Source of the DNA: Bacillota bacterium
GTDB taxonomy: Bacteria; Bacillota; Clostridia; Tissierellales; Sedimentibacteraceae
NCBI GenBank assembly: GCA_023425285.1
Contig: JAFACY010000051.1
Location: forward strand, 1 to 14,710
Direction of reading: 5' to 3'
Length of the DNA stretch: 14,710 nucleotides
Below, piece by piece: positions 1 through 6,482 of this stretch. Below the pieces are notes generated by a model, which worked only from the letters and a program-made list of their open reading frames with translations, ran no database searches and was not told the DNA's origin. A program made the translations under genes and the position numbers. Each line of letters starts with the position of its first letter. The first letter of the stretch is position 1.

Positions 1-25
1 ACTTTACTTGTTCTTTATGTACAAT

Positions 26-55
26 CAGAAAGAGTGGGCTTCCCCACTCTTTCTG
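26..55 (-). terminator. Hairpin closing the cobalamin-regulated ABC operon
   Basis: A perfect 13-bp inverted repeat (CAGAAAGAGTGGG and its complement) flanks a 4-base loop. It lies about 110 bases past the stop codon of the ABC ATPase gene. The 3' arm is pyrimidine-rich (CTCTTTCTG), but no long T run follows it on the minus strand, so termination may be weak or bidirectional. The sequence between it and the ATPase stop (56-162) is AT-rich and shows no gene. Confidence 0.6.
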
Positions 56-162
56 TCAAAAATAATCTTTTCTGTATTATATCACAATTATTTCAAATAA
101 TCAAACATAAATTTTATTTTTCGCAAAATTTCAATATATATCCGGCAACATTACAATATATC

Positions 163-1284
163 TTAAAATGAATCGGCTGTTTGCACAACTTTCATACCTT
201 CGGATACAGCCATTTCATATAATTCTCTGTTTCTTTTATTTATTTCTCCGTAGCTGTCAAGGCAGTTTATTACAATGTCACATTCTCTCATTCCGTTTAA
301 AGCGTTTTGAAAAATGCTGTCGCTGATGGGCTCAAAGCTTTTTTCCGAAAATACTTTGCAGGCTAAATCACATGCAAGCTGATAATCTATGTCGTTTTCG
401 TGCAGTATGCCTGTTATAAAAGGTATCCTTTTTTTCTGAAGAGTCCTGTATTCCGCAATTCCTGTTCCGCCGCCTGCTATTACAAAGACTGTTGGCCTTC
501 CCCCGGAGCGTACCATTTCAAAACTGCCAAAAAGAGGGTTATAGCTTCCGTTAGACAAATCGTACAGTTCGTTTATAATATTTTTTTGGAATATTTCCCG
601 TGGTGTTCCGAATTTGGTTATGTATTCTCCCTTAACACACATGACCAAATCCGACACTTTTTGTGCCATATCCAGCTCATGAAGAGACATAATAACCGTT
701 ATATTCCGTTCTTCTGCAAGAGATCTCAAAATGTTAAGAAGCTCAAGCTCGTAGTGTATATCCAAAAAAGAAGTCGGTTCATCCAACACGATTATTTCAG
801 GCTCCTGGCATATTGCTCTTGCAAGAAGTATTCTCTGACGCTGTCCGTCACTTATCTCATTAAAATCTCTGTCTCTCAGTTCCCACGCATTTACAAGATC
901 CATTGACTTTCTGACCTGAATATTGTCCTCTTCAGAAAGAATGCCTAACATTCCCGTGTATGGATGCCTGCCGGTTGCCACCACATCGCGGCAGGTCATA
1001 AGTTCGGTTTTCAGCTTATCGGTCAGTACTACGGATATCCGATATGACATATCCTTGCTGCTCATTGTATCTATCGACCTGTTATCAATATATACAGCTC
1101 CGCATATGCTTTTCAGATGTTTTGTTATGCTTTTTAAAATTGTGGATTTTCCCGAACCGTTCGGACCTATCAGTGTCAGTATCTGACCCTTTTTCAATTG
1201 TATTTCTATATCTCGTATCAGAGGTCTGCCGTTATACCCTACAGTAAGCTGTTTTGTATAAAAAAAATATTCCACACTCATCAT
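163..1284 (-). CDS. FecE/BtuD-type ABC importer ATPase with extra C-terminal domain
   Basis: This is the cytoplasmic ATP-hydrolysing subunit of the importer encoded just upstream. Visible motifs are Walker A (GPNGSGKST, residues 40-48), a degenerate signature ISDGQ (144-148), Walker B IIVLDEPT (164-171) and the switch histidine in SLHELD (H202). Where the Q-loop glutamine is expected the sequence reads VVLTDK (85-90), with threonine in place of Gln. The nucleotide-binding domain ends near residue 255. About 115 further residues follow; they begin with a glycine-rich turn (VIAGGGTG, 268-275) and look like a Rossmann-type alpha/beta domain. Ordinary FecE or BtuD proteins are about 250-265 residues, so this extension is extra. 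The start ATG overlaps the permease stop by four bases (ATGA), which indicates translational coupling; a second ATG follows at once. Substrate is inferred only from the operon: a corrinoid, heme-like tetrapyrrole or metal chelate. Confidence 0.9.
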   Translation of the reverse strand: MMSVEYFFYTKQLTVGYNGRPLIRDIEIQLKKGQILTLIGPNGSGKSTILKSITKHLKSICGAVYIDNRSIDTMSSKDMSYRISVVLTDKLKTELMTCRDVVATGRHPYTGMLGILSEEDNIQVRKSMDLVNAWELRDRDFNEISDGQRQRILLARAICQEPEIIVLDEPTSFLDIHYELELLNILRSLAEERNITVIMSLHELDMAQKVSDLVMCVKGEYITKFGTPREIFQKNIINELYDLSNGSYNPLFGSFEMVRSGGRPTVFVIAGGGTGIAEYRTLQKKRIPFITGILHENDIDYQLACDLACKVFSEKSFEPISDSIFQNALNGMRECDIVINCLDSYGEINKRNRELYEMAVSEGMKVVQTADSF

Positions 1285-2306
1285 TGCACCCTCTTTTTCA
1301 TCATAATGTAAATCACAATGGGAACTCCGAATACCGAGCTCACCGAGCTTACGCTCAATTCAACGGGAGCAAACAAAGTCCTTGCTATCAAATCACAGCC
1401 AAGACAGAAAACAGAACCGCCCAGAAAGCATACGGGTGTGACCATAAGAGGTCTTGATGTTTTCAAAAATGATTTCACAAGATGAGGCACAGCTATACCT
1501 ACAAATGATATCGGACCGGCAAAGGAAGTTACACATGCGCACAGAAAGCTGGAAAGCAATACAATAGCTATACGGAATAATTTAACATTCACACCCATAT
1601 TCTGTGCGTAGCTTTCACCAAGCTGGTAAGCTCCTATGGATTTAGACATAAGAAATACTGCTACCGAGCTTGGTATTACTACTGCAGCCATGATGCGCAC
1701 ATCCGTCCATGAAGTTCCTGAAAAGCTGCCCATTGACCAGTTATGAAGATTTACAATATTTGCATCATCAGCAAATGTAATCATAATGTCTGTTATGGCA
1801 GAGCATATGTAGCCTATCATAACACCGCAGACAATAAGCATTGACGCCTTCTGCACTCTTTTTGATATTATGAGCACAAAACCCATGGAAAGCATGGCAC
1901 CTGCAAAGGCTGCAGCTATCAAAATTCCTGAACTGACGGCACGATACTTGCTGAGTATCAGAATCATCGCTACGGCAACCATCATTTTCGAGCCTGATGA
2001 AATTCCCAGCACATACGGTCCTGCAATTGGATTGTTGAAAAACGTCTGAAGCAGAAATCCCGATAAAGCCAATGCGCCGCCAAGTATAATACATGCCGCT
2101 ATACGAGGAAGGCGTACCTTCCAAATTATGCTGTAATCAGTTGTATTTCCTGTTTCACCAAACAATATCTTCAGTATATCACTTACTGAAACATTTACAC
2201 TTCCCGACTTGATATTTAACAATATCAATATCACAAAGACTATAATCAATACAGCAAGTGTTATAACATATCTCAAATATCTTGTACTTTTGTCATTTAT
2301 CATCAC
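1281..2306 (-). CDS. FecCD/BtuC-type ABC importer permease
   Basis: This is the membrane channel subunit of a type II importer for iron chelates, heme or cobalamin. The 341-residue length is normal for the family. The sequence starts with a hydrophobic segment (about residues 12-30) and has further long apolar helices throughout, consistent with about ten membrane passes. Family hallmarks are RLPRIAACIILGGALALSG (about 64-82), the NNPIAGPYVLGISSGSKM block that follows it, and a C-terminal FAGPISFVGIAVPHLVK block. The gene begins 15 bases after the binding-protein stop codon with a G-rich ribosome binding site and overlaps the ATPase start by four bases, so the three transport subunits are translated as a unit. 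FecCD permeases for siderophore, heme and B12 cannot be told apart from sequence by eye. Confidence 0.93.
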   Translation of the reverse strand: MMINDKSTRYLRYVITLAVLIIVFVILILLNIKSGSVNVSVSDILKILFGETGNTTDYSIIWKVRLPRIAACIILGGALALSGFLLQTFFNNPIAGPYVLGISSGSKMMVAVAMILILSKYRAVSSGILIAAAFAGAMLSMGFVLIISKRVQKASMLIVCGVMIGYICSAITDIMITFADDANIVNLHNWSMGSFSGTSWTDVRIMAAVVIPSSVAVFLMSKSIGAYQLGESYAQNMGVNVKLFRIAIVLLSSFLCACVTSFAGPISFVGIAVPHLVKSFLKTSRPLMVTPVCFLGGSVFCLGCDLIARTLFAPVELSVSSVSSVFGVPIVIYIMMKKRVQ

Positions 2307-2320
2307 TTTTTCCCCGCCGA

Positions 2321-3466
2321 TTATTGCAGCCTGTACATAAAATTAAGCTCATTAAGATTTTCACCGTCATCTGTAAGCATGCGGCGAATGTCCGAAATCA
2401 TCAGACCAAACTGCGTTGTTTCCTGAAACATATTTTTGCTTGTGCACCATACGTTTCCGTTTTGAACCGCTTTGAAATCTTCCAGCAAAGGGTTTTTACC
2501 TGTTAATTCTTCAACGGAATGCAATTCGCCGTCTATGGTGCTGTTATATATTATAAAATCCGCATCCTTTGCCGTAGAATAAAATTTCTCCATCTCAAGA
2601 GTCACTGTACTTGTGGCACTTTCGGGATCTCCCAGGTTATCAAAAATATAATTTCCTCCCGCAAGCTGAATCATTTTCGTTACATAATCTCCCGATTTTC
2701 TTGCAATGGCATTGCCGGAAGAGCTTATATAGAAAAATGCCACTGTTTTATCAGTTTTTTTCTGTTCGGCTGCTTCATCCAGATATTTTGTCTGTTCGTC
2801 AAAATGCTGTTTTGCCGCAGCTTCCTTTCCCGTAAACACCCCGTAAAGCTTTATCCATTCGGTACGTCCTAAAGGATGAGCTTCGTAGCTTGACTGGTCT
2901 ATAAGCACAGGTATACCCAGCTCCTCCAGTTTTTCTTTAACCTCGGGAGTATGGTTTATCATCGTGGACTCAACAGCAAGGCTGCAGTCACTCGAAACGA
3001 TAAGCTCATAATCGGGTGCGCTGTATTTTCCGGCATATATAATATCGCCTGACTCCATGGCTTTTCTTGCATTTTCTATGTACCAGCCTTCAGCCTTTGT
3101 TCCTGACAGACTGATGCTGTCAAGCGAATCCATCGAATCAAACAGACACATGGCCGAGGTTGCAACTAAATAAATGTTATCGACTGGCTGACGCAGGACC
3201 GTAATATCCTCATCTATGTTTTCCGGAGTATCACAGTCCCGGGGAACAATCAAAAATCGGCTTCCGTCTGATATTGTTATCAGTGCATAACCACCCTTAT
3301 AATAGTCAACATTAAAATTTTTCGCATATCTAAGCTCCATTTTCCTTTCAGCCTGCCATCCGTTCCCCAGACCACCGTTGTCTGCATTTCCTCTTTCAGC
3401 ACAGCCGGAGAGAAAAATAAAAATCACTATTATATTTATTGCTGTAACCATGCATCTTCTTATCAT
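2321..3466 (-). CDS. Lipoprotein substrate-binding protein of the ABC importer (class III, FepB/BtuF type)
   Basis: This is the surface-anchored receptor that should deliver ligand to the permease encoded next. An N-terminal hydrophobic stretch ends in the lipobox LSGC, making Cys22 the predicted lipidated residue. The fold is suggested by the two-lobe pattern: an N-terminal lobe with DIIYAGKYSAPDYELIVSSD (about 141-160), a linking region containing HPLGRTEWIKLYGVFTGKE (197-215), typical of iron-chelate/B12 binding proteins in Clostridia, then a C-terminal lobe with AGGNYIFDNLG (269-279). An AAGG-type ribosome binding site (AAGGAA) lies a few bases before the ATG. The gene sits 15 bases downstream of the two-domain lipoprotein. 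Co-regulation by a cobalamin riboswitch favours a corrinoid or cobalt-tetrapyrrole ligand, but heme or ferric siderophore remains possible. Confidence 0.88.
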   Translation of the reverse strand: MIRRCMVTAINIIVIFIFLSGCAERGNADNGGLGNGWQAERKMELRYAKNFNVDYYKGGYALITISDGSRFLIVPRDCDTPENIDEDITVLRQPVDNIYLVATSAMCLFDSMDSLDSISLSGTKAEGWYIENARKAMESGDIIYAGKYSAPDYELIVSSDCSLAVESTMINHTPEVKEKLEELGIPVLIDQSSYEAHPLGRTEWIKLYGVFTGKEAAAKQHFDEQTKYLDEAAEQKKTDKTVAFFYISSSGNAIARKSGDYVTKMIQLAGGNYIFDNLGDPESATSTVTLEMEKFYSTAKDADFIIYNSTIDGELHSVEELTGKNPLLEDFKAVQNGNVWCTSKNMFQETTQFGLMISDIRRMLTDDGENLNELNFMYRLQ

Positions 3467-3481
3467 AACAATTCCTTTTTC

Positions 3482-4345
3482 TTATTTTGATTTAAGAGTG
3501 GCCGAATCAAAATGAAGTGTGTATGCTATTTCGTGTGGTGTGCTCATAGCCACTGTCTGTGCGGTCGTTTCAATATCCTTGTCCATTGAAACCGGAATCT
3601 CAAACGTGGAATTTCCGGTTGTATTGGTTGGATAATAATAAACACCTTCTATCAGCATATATTCATAATGCGGACTGCTCCATATAACAGTGGCAGATAT
3701 TTTACCGTTCTCTACAGTAACCTCTGCCGGAGACTCAATCTTTGCCCTGCCGGAACCTCCCGTAAGTGTCACCTCTGACGTATATTTACCGTCAGAGACC
3801 GCATCAGCGATTATAGCATCTACAGGTATCAATGTAGACTTAAATACGAGTATTCTGTCATACCATGACTGTTTTCTTTTGCTGAATGCAGCACATTCTG
3901 TGTCCTTATTAAGTGCTTCCACAGGTACCTTGTACGTATGCATTCCTTCTGCATCTTCAACATATGCAATAAATTCATCATCCGCAGCTGAAAGGGCCTC
4001 TTCACCTGTACCCATGTACACCTTTTCATAGCCTTTTCCGCTCATTGTAATTACCGCATACATTTCTCCTCCTGCCACAGTCAGATTCGCATCAACTATG
4101 CGAAACATTGAAGAGCTTGAAGAAACTTCAATCTGGTATGTGCCATCCTTAAGCTGATTTACATATATAGGCTCTGCCTTTTCTGTTTCAATCTGATTTT
4201 CATCTTTTTCTTCAGGAATGTTTTCTTCGCTGTCATCTTGTACAGGTTCTTTCTCCGCGTCAGAAGGCGCCGCATTGATGCTACAGCCTGCAAGTATTGA
4301 CAATGCCAATAAAACAGCCATCATAAAAGTTAATATTTTTTTCAT
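3482..4345 (-). CDS. Lipoprotein with two related surface domains, function unknown
   Basis: I do not recognise a named function. The signal peptide ends in the lipobox LAGC (Cys21). An acidic, low-complexity linker follows (about 28-57, rich in E, D, P and K), as in many surface-tethered proteins. Two domains then each open with a DG-x-Y motif: domain 1 from about 60 to 178 (KDGTYQIEV, 66-74) and domain 2 from about 184 to 283 (SDGKYTSEV, 184-192). Both show alternating hydrophobic residues that suggest beta-sandwich folds, and Met or Tyr residues that could serve as ligands (M80, M111, Y229, M230, M267). The opening recalls NEAT heme-binding domains, but I see no YxxxY signature, so that link is weak. 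The gene has a good AGGGAG ribosome binding site and lies between cbiK and the transporter genes, which suggests a role in capturing or passing the transported molecule. Confidence 0.75.
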   Translation of the reverse strand: MKKILTFMMAVLLALSILAGCSINAAPSDAEKEPVQDDSEENIPEEKDENQIETEKAEPIYVNQLKDGTYQIEVSSSSSMFRIVDANLTVAGGEMYAVITMSGKGYEKVYMGTGEEALSAADDEFIAYVEDAEGMHTYKVPVEALNKDTECAAFSKRKQSWYDRILVFKSTLIPVDAIIADAVSDGKYTSEVTLTGGSGRAKIESPAEVTVENGKISATVIWSSPHYEYMLIEGVYYYPTNTTGNSTFEIPVSMDKDIETTAQTVAMSTPHEIAYTLHFDSATLKSK

Positions 4346-4385
4346 TTAAAATTCTCCCTAAAATAATATTAGTAAGCACAATACT

Positions 4386-4409
4386 GACCGACCGTATATA
4401 CGGTCGGTC
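4386..4409. promoter_or_regulatory. Perfect 24-bp palindrome between cbiK and the two-domain lipoprotein gene
   Basis: The half-site GACCGACCGTAT is followed directly by its exact reverse complement, with no spacer. GC-rich arms in an AT-rich gap make it stand out. It resembles the ACCGACCG-type operators bound by TetR-family regulators, but no regulator gene is in the window. In RNA it would also form a stem, yet no T run follows on the minus strand, so it is not a classic terminator. Next to it, GATATATTTT occurs twice as a direct repeat (4411-4420 and 4426-4435). Confidence 0.55.
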
Positions 4410-4433
4410 TGATATATTTTGATTTGATATATT

Positions 4434-5324
4434 TTATTGAGCTATAGTTTCACCGGCATGTTTAACAATTATGTTCTGAACACCCGCATACTGACCTATG
4501 CCCTTGAGAACTGCTTCAACTTCAAAGCCTTCATTCTCAAATCTTGTCTTCCATGAGTCTTCCTCATCGCCCGCCATATCATTATTTGCATGATCTCCCG
4601 CAACAATCATGAAAGGCAGCAGAACAACTTTTTTAGCTCCCGATTCCTTAACAAGAGCAACAACTTCATCCAGATCAGGCTCTGCTTCTACCGTACCTAT
4701 GAAGTAGTTTTTATGACCTGCATCGCTGATGTATTGCTGAAGCTTTGCATAAACTTCATTTGCTGCGTGCTCGGTTCCGTGTCCCATAAATACAATGGCT
4801 GTTCCTACTGTATCATAGGATTTTGTCTCATCAGTTATGACAGAAACAATCTCTTCAAAATCTGCATCGGATGCAAGCAGCTGTTTGCCGAATTTAAAGC
4901 TTTCAAATTTATCCTTATAGGCTGATACTTCGTTAACAATGTCATCAAATTCAAATCCGTTCATAATATGTGTAGGCTGTATTACAACCTCTTTCACACC
5001 GTTAGCCACCAGACGATCCATTGCTTCCGTAACATTGTCAATAACAAGATTATCTCTGGATTTAAGCTTATCAATTATAATCTGGCTTGTGAATGCACGC
5101 CTAATCTCATAGTCAGGATAAGCTTTTTTAAGTGCTTCTTCAATGCCCCCGATGGACAAATCGCGGTTATCGTTATAGCTTGTACCAAAGCTTACCGCTA
5201 GCAGAACCTTGCCAGCTGATTCAGATTCCGGTTTATCAGCCGTTGGATTTGAACATCCTGCTGCTGTCAGTAGCAAGGACAGCACAAGCATAAGTGAAAG
5301 TAGTTTTTTAATTTGTTTCTTCAT
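4434..5324 (-). CDS. cbiK: Surface-anchored sirohydrochlorin cobaltochelatase (CbiK family)
   Basis: CbiK inserts Co2+ into sirohydrochlorin early in anaerobic cobalamin synthesis. The core (about 38-296) matches the family: LLAVSFGTSY (41-50), QPTHIMNGFEFDDI (116-129), FMGHGTEH (179-186) and VAGDHANND (241-249). By spacing, His182 and His245 correspond to the Salmonella metal ligands His145 and His207, and Glu125 to Glu89; that alignment is my inference. Unlike cytoplasmic CbiK, this protein has a signal peptide ending in the lipobox AAGC (Cys24), so it should act outside the membrane. Exported CbiK is known in Desulfovibrio, where it binds heme. The gene is first in the riboswitch-controlled operon, ahead of a lipoprotein and an ABC importer. 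No convincing Shine-Dalgarno sequence precedes the ATG, which lies in an A-rich stretch; the signal peptide supports this start. Confidence 0.93.
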   Translation of the reverse strand: MKKQIKKLLSLMLVLSLLLTAAGCSNPTADKPESESAGKVLLAVSFGTSYNDNRDLSIGGIEEALKKAYPDYEIRRAFTSQIIIDKLKSRDNLVIDNVTEAMDRLVANGVKEVVIQPTHIMNGFEFDDIVNEVSAYKDKFESFKFGKQLLASDADFEEIVSVITDETKSYDTVGTAIVFMGHGTEHAANEVYAKLQQYISDAGHKNYFIGTVEAEPDLDEVVALVKESGAKKVVLLPFMIVAGDHANNDMAGDEEDSWKTRFENEGFEVEAVLKGIGQYAGVQNIIVKHAGETIAQ

Positions 5325-5400
5325 TTTTTATTACTTTATTATTCATTATTGCTTTATATCACCGCCGCCAAAATTACAGTATCAGGCAGCGAATAAAACC

Positions 5401-5432
5401 AAAAAAAACGTCTGCGGTCAGACCGCAGACGT
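5401..5432 (-). terminator. Riboswitch-linked intrinsic terminator upstream of cbiK
   Basis: The arms ACGTCTGCGGTC and GACCGCAGACGT are perfectly complementary around a single base (realistically a 10-bp stem with a short loop). On the minus strand eight T residues follow immediately. It lies about 110 bases after the riboswitch aptamer and about 75 bases before the cbiK start codon, the expected place for a transcription attenuator that shuts off the operon when cobalamin is bound. Confidence 0.9.
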
Positions 5433-5505
5433 AAAAATAGCATTCAATATCTTTATTAATATAACAATATAAAAAAGATATATCGCATCCATAGCCATGG
5501 AAATC

Positions 5506-5521
5506 CGCAGGGCTGTATGCG
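5506..5521 (-). promoter_or_regulatory. Candidate P13 kissing hairpin of the riboswitch expression platform
   Basis: On the minus strand CGCA and TGCG form a short stem around the loop TACAGCCC. The loop contains ACAGC (5512-5516), the exact complement of GCTGT in the aptamer L5 region (5646-5650). This fits the known L5-L13 kissing contact of cobalamin riboswitches. The same stretch holds CTGCGG (5505-5510), which is also part of the terminator 5' arm and could instead pair with the terminator 3' arm. Confidence 0.5.
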
Positions 5522-5539
5522 CCGCAATAAATGCGGCAG

Positions 5540-5706
5540 AGAAACAAGTAAGTATTCTGGCTTATCACTCTGTGTTCGGTTAAAACACAATCTTTGGCAC
5601 CTTCCCGGAGTATTCCAGTGGTATACACCAAAGCTTCAGTGAATTACAGCAACGGCCTTGCGTGGGATTTACACCCAACTTCCATGACATGCTTCACATA
5701 TTAAAT
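5540..5706 (-). ncRNA. Cobalamin riboswitch (aptamer) controlling the cbiK-ABC operon
   Basis: Read on the minus strand, the leader has the class hallmarks in order: GGGTGTAAATCCCACGC (P3 region), GGCCGTTGCTGTAAT (core with L5), a middle hairpin region, and a B12 box reading AGCCAGAATACTTACTT (5546-5562). It starts at the predicted transcription start and is followed by a candidate P13 hairpin and an intrinsic terminator. Riboswitches of this class repress genes for cobalamin synthesis or uptake when adenosyl- or aquocobalamin is abundant. Which ligand form is preferred cannot be read by eye. The exact P1 boundaries are uncertain by about ten bases. Confidence 0.9.
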
Positions 5707-5714
5707 TTAAAATC

Positions 5715-5744
5715 AGTATATCACTATTGATAACATTCTGTCAA
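5715..5744 (-). promoter_or_regulatory. Promoter of the cobalamin-regulated operon
   Basis: On the minus strand a perfect -35 TTGACA (5739-5744) is followed after 18 bases by TATACT (5715-5720, five of six consensus bases). The predicted start, near 5707-5708, falls right at the beginning of the riboswitch. The -35 overlaps the stop codon of the YgjP-type gene, so the two transcription units abut with no terminator between them. Confidence 0.8.
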
Positions 5745-6439
5745 TGGGATAAACCATTTAATTCATCCCGTATATCTTTCCAGTCCGGAAGAAATTTAGT
5801 CATGTAGGATTTAAAAATATCATTATGATGTCTTTCTAATAAATGTACCATTTCATGGACTATTATGTATTCGAGACATCTTGGATTTTTCTTGGCAAGC
5901 TCAAGGTTTATCCAGATTCTTTGATCCCGGACATTGCATGTACCCCATCTGGTTTTCATGAGCTTTATTCCCCATTCTTTCACATTTACACCGATAACTT
6001 TTTCCCATTTTTCAATATATCCGGGGATAGCAGATTTTAAATTATCCCTGTACCATTCGTCCAATATCTTTTTTCGCTTTCCAACCGTACTTACAGGACG
6101 AACATACAAATCAATGGATTCGTTGTTCTTCAGCTCAGCATGCTGCCTGCCTGTGTATTCATATACGTTTAACAAATAGCTTTGCCCAAATAAATTATGT
6201 CTTTCTCCCGATGCATATGTAATCTCTGCAGGCTGTTCATTCAGAGAATATTTTTTTCTTTGCTTTTTTATCCACGGCAGTCTCGATTCCACAAATTTCT
6301 TTGCTGCTTCATCGCCCATCCTAAGCGGTACAGAGAGGCGCACCCTCCCATAGGGTGGGTGAACCGACAAATGGATATTCTTTATTTTCTTTTTTATTAA
6401 CTCAACATCTATATCTTCTATGGTTATTTTATCTATCAT
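5741..6439 (-). CDS. YgjP-type (DUF45) zinc metallopeptidase
   Basis: This is a predicted cytoplasmic zinc-dependent hydrolase of the YgjP/WLM-like group. The length of 232 residues is normal. The zinc motif is HEMVH (195-199) followed by ERHHNDIF (202-209), matching the family pattern HExxH...H. The conserved TRWGTC block (163-168) and the C-terminal LPDWK (217-221) are also present. No signal peptide or membrane segment is visible. The physiological substrate of this family is unknown to me. The gene starts 43 bases after the small lipoprotein gene and has only a weak GGA-type ribosome binding site, so it is probably the last gene of the polC transcription unit. Its stop codon carries the -35 box of the next operon. 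Confidence 0.88.
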   Translation of the reverse strand: MIDKITIEDIDVELIKKKIKNIHLSVHPPYGRVRLSVPLRMGDEAAKKFVESRLPWIKKQRKKYSLNEQPAEITYASGERHNLFGQSYLLNVYEYTGRQHAELKNNESIDLYVRPVSTVGKRKKILDEWYRDNLKSAIPGYIEKWEKVIGVNVKEWGIKLMKTRWGTCNVRDQRIWINLELAKKNPRCLEYIIVHEMVHLLERHHNDIFKSYMTKFLPDWKDIRDELNGLSH

Positions 6440-6482
6440 TTTTGTTCCATTCTGATTTTATATACTGTATTTATGCTTTATA

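Noticed and set aside
400..906. Plus-strand ORF of 168 codons opposite the ABC ATPase gene
   Set aside because: It is antisense to a clear ATPase gene, has no recognisable domain, and its composition is that of a reverse-frame shadow.
1768..2124. Minus-strand ORF of 118 codons within the permease gene
   Set aside because: It lies in a different frame inside a conserved FecCD permease and shows no domain or ribosome binding site.
4386..4409. The 24-bp palindrome as an intrinsic terminator
   Set aside because: The stem is strong but no T run follows on the minus strand, and the next genes clearly belong to the same operon.
5374..5631. Minus-strand ORF of 85 codons in the cbiK leader
   Set aside because: It runs through the riboswitch and terminator, where RNA structure explains the sequence; its apparent protein has no known features.
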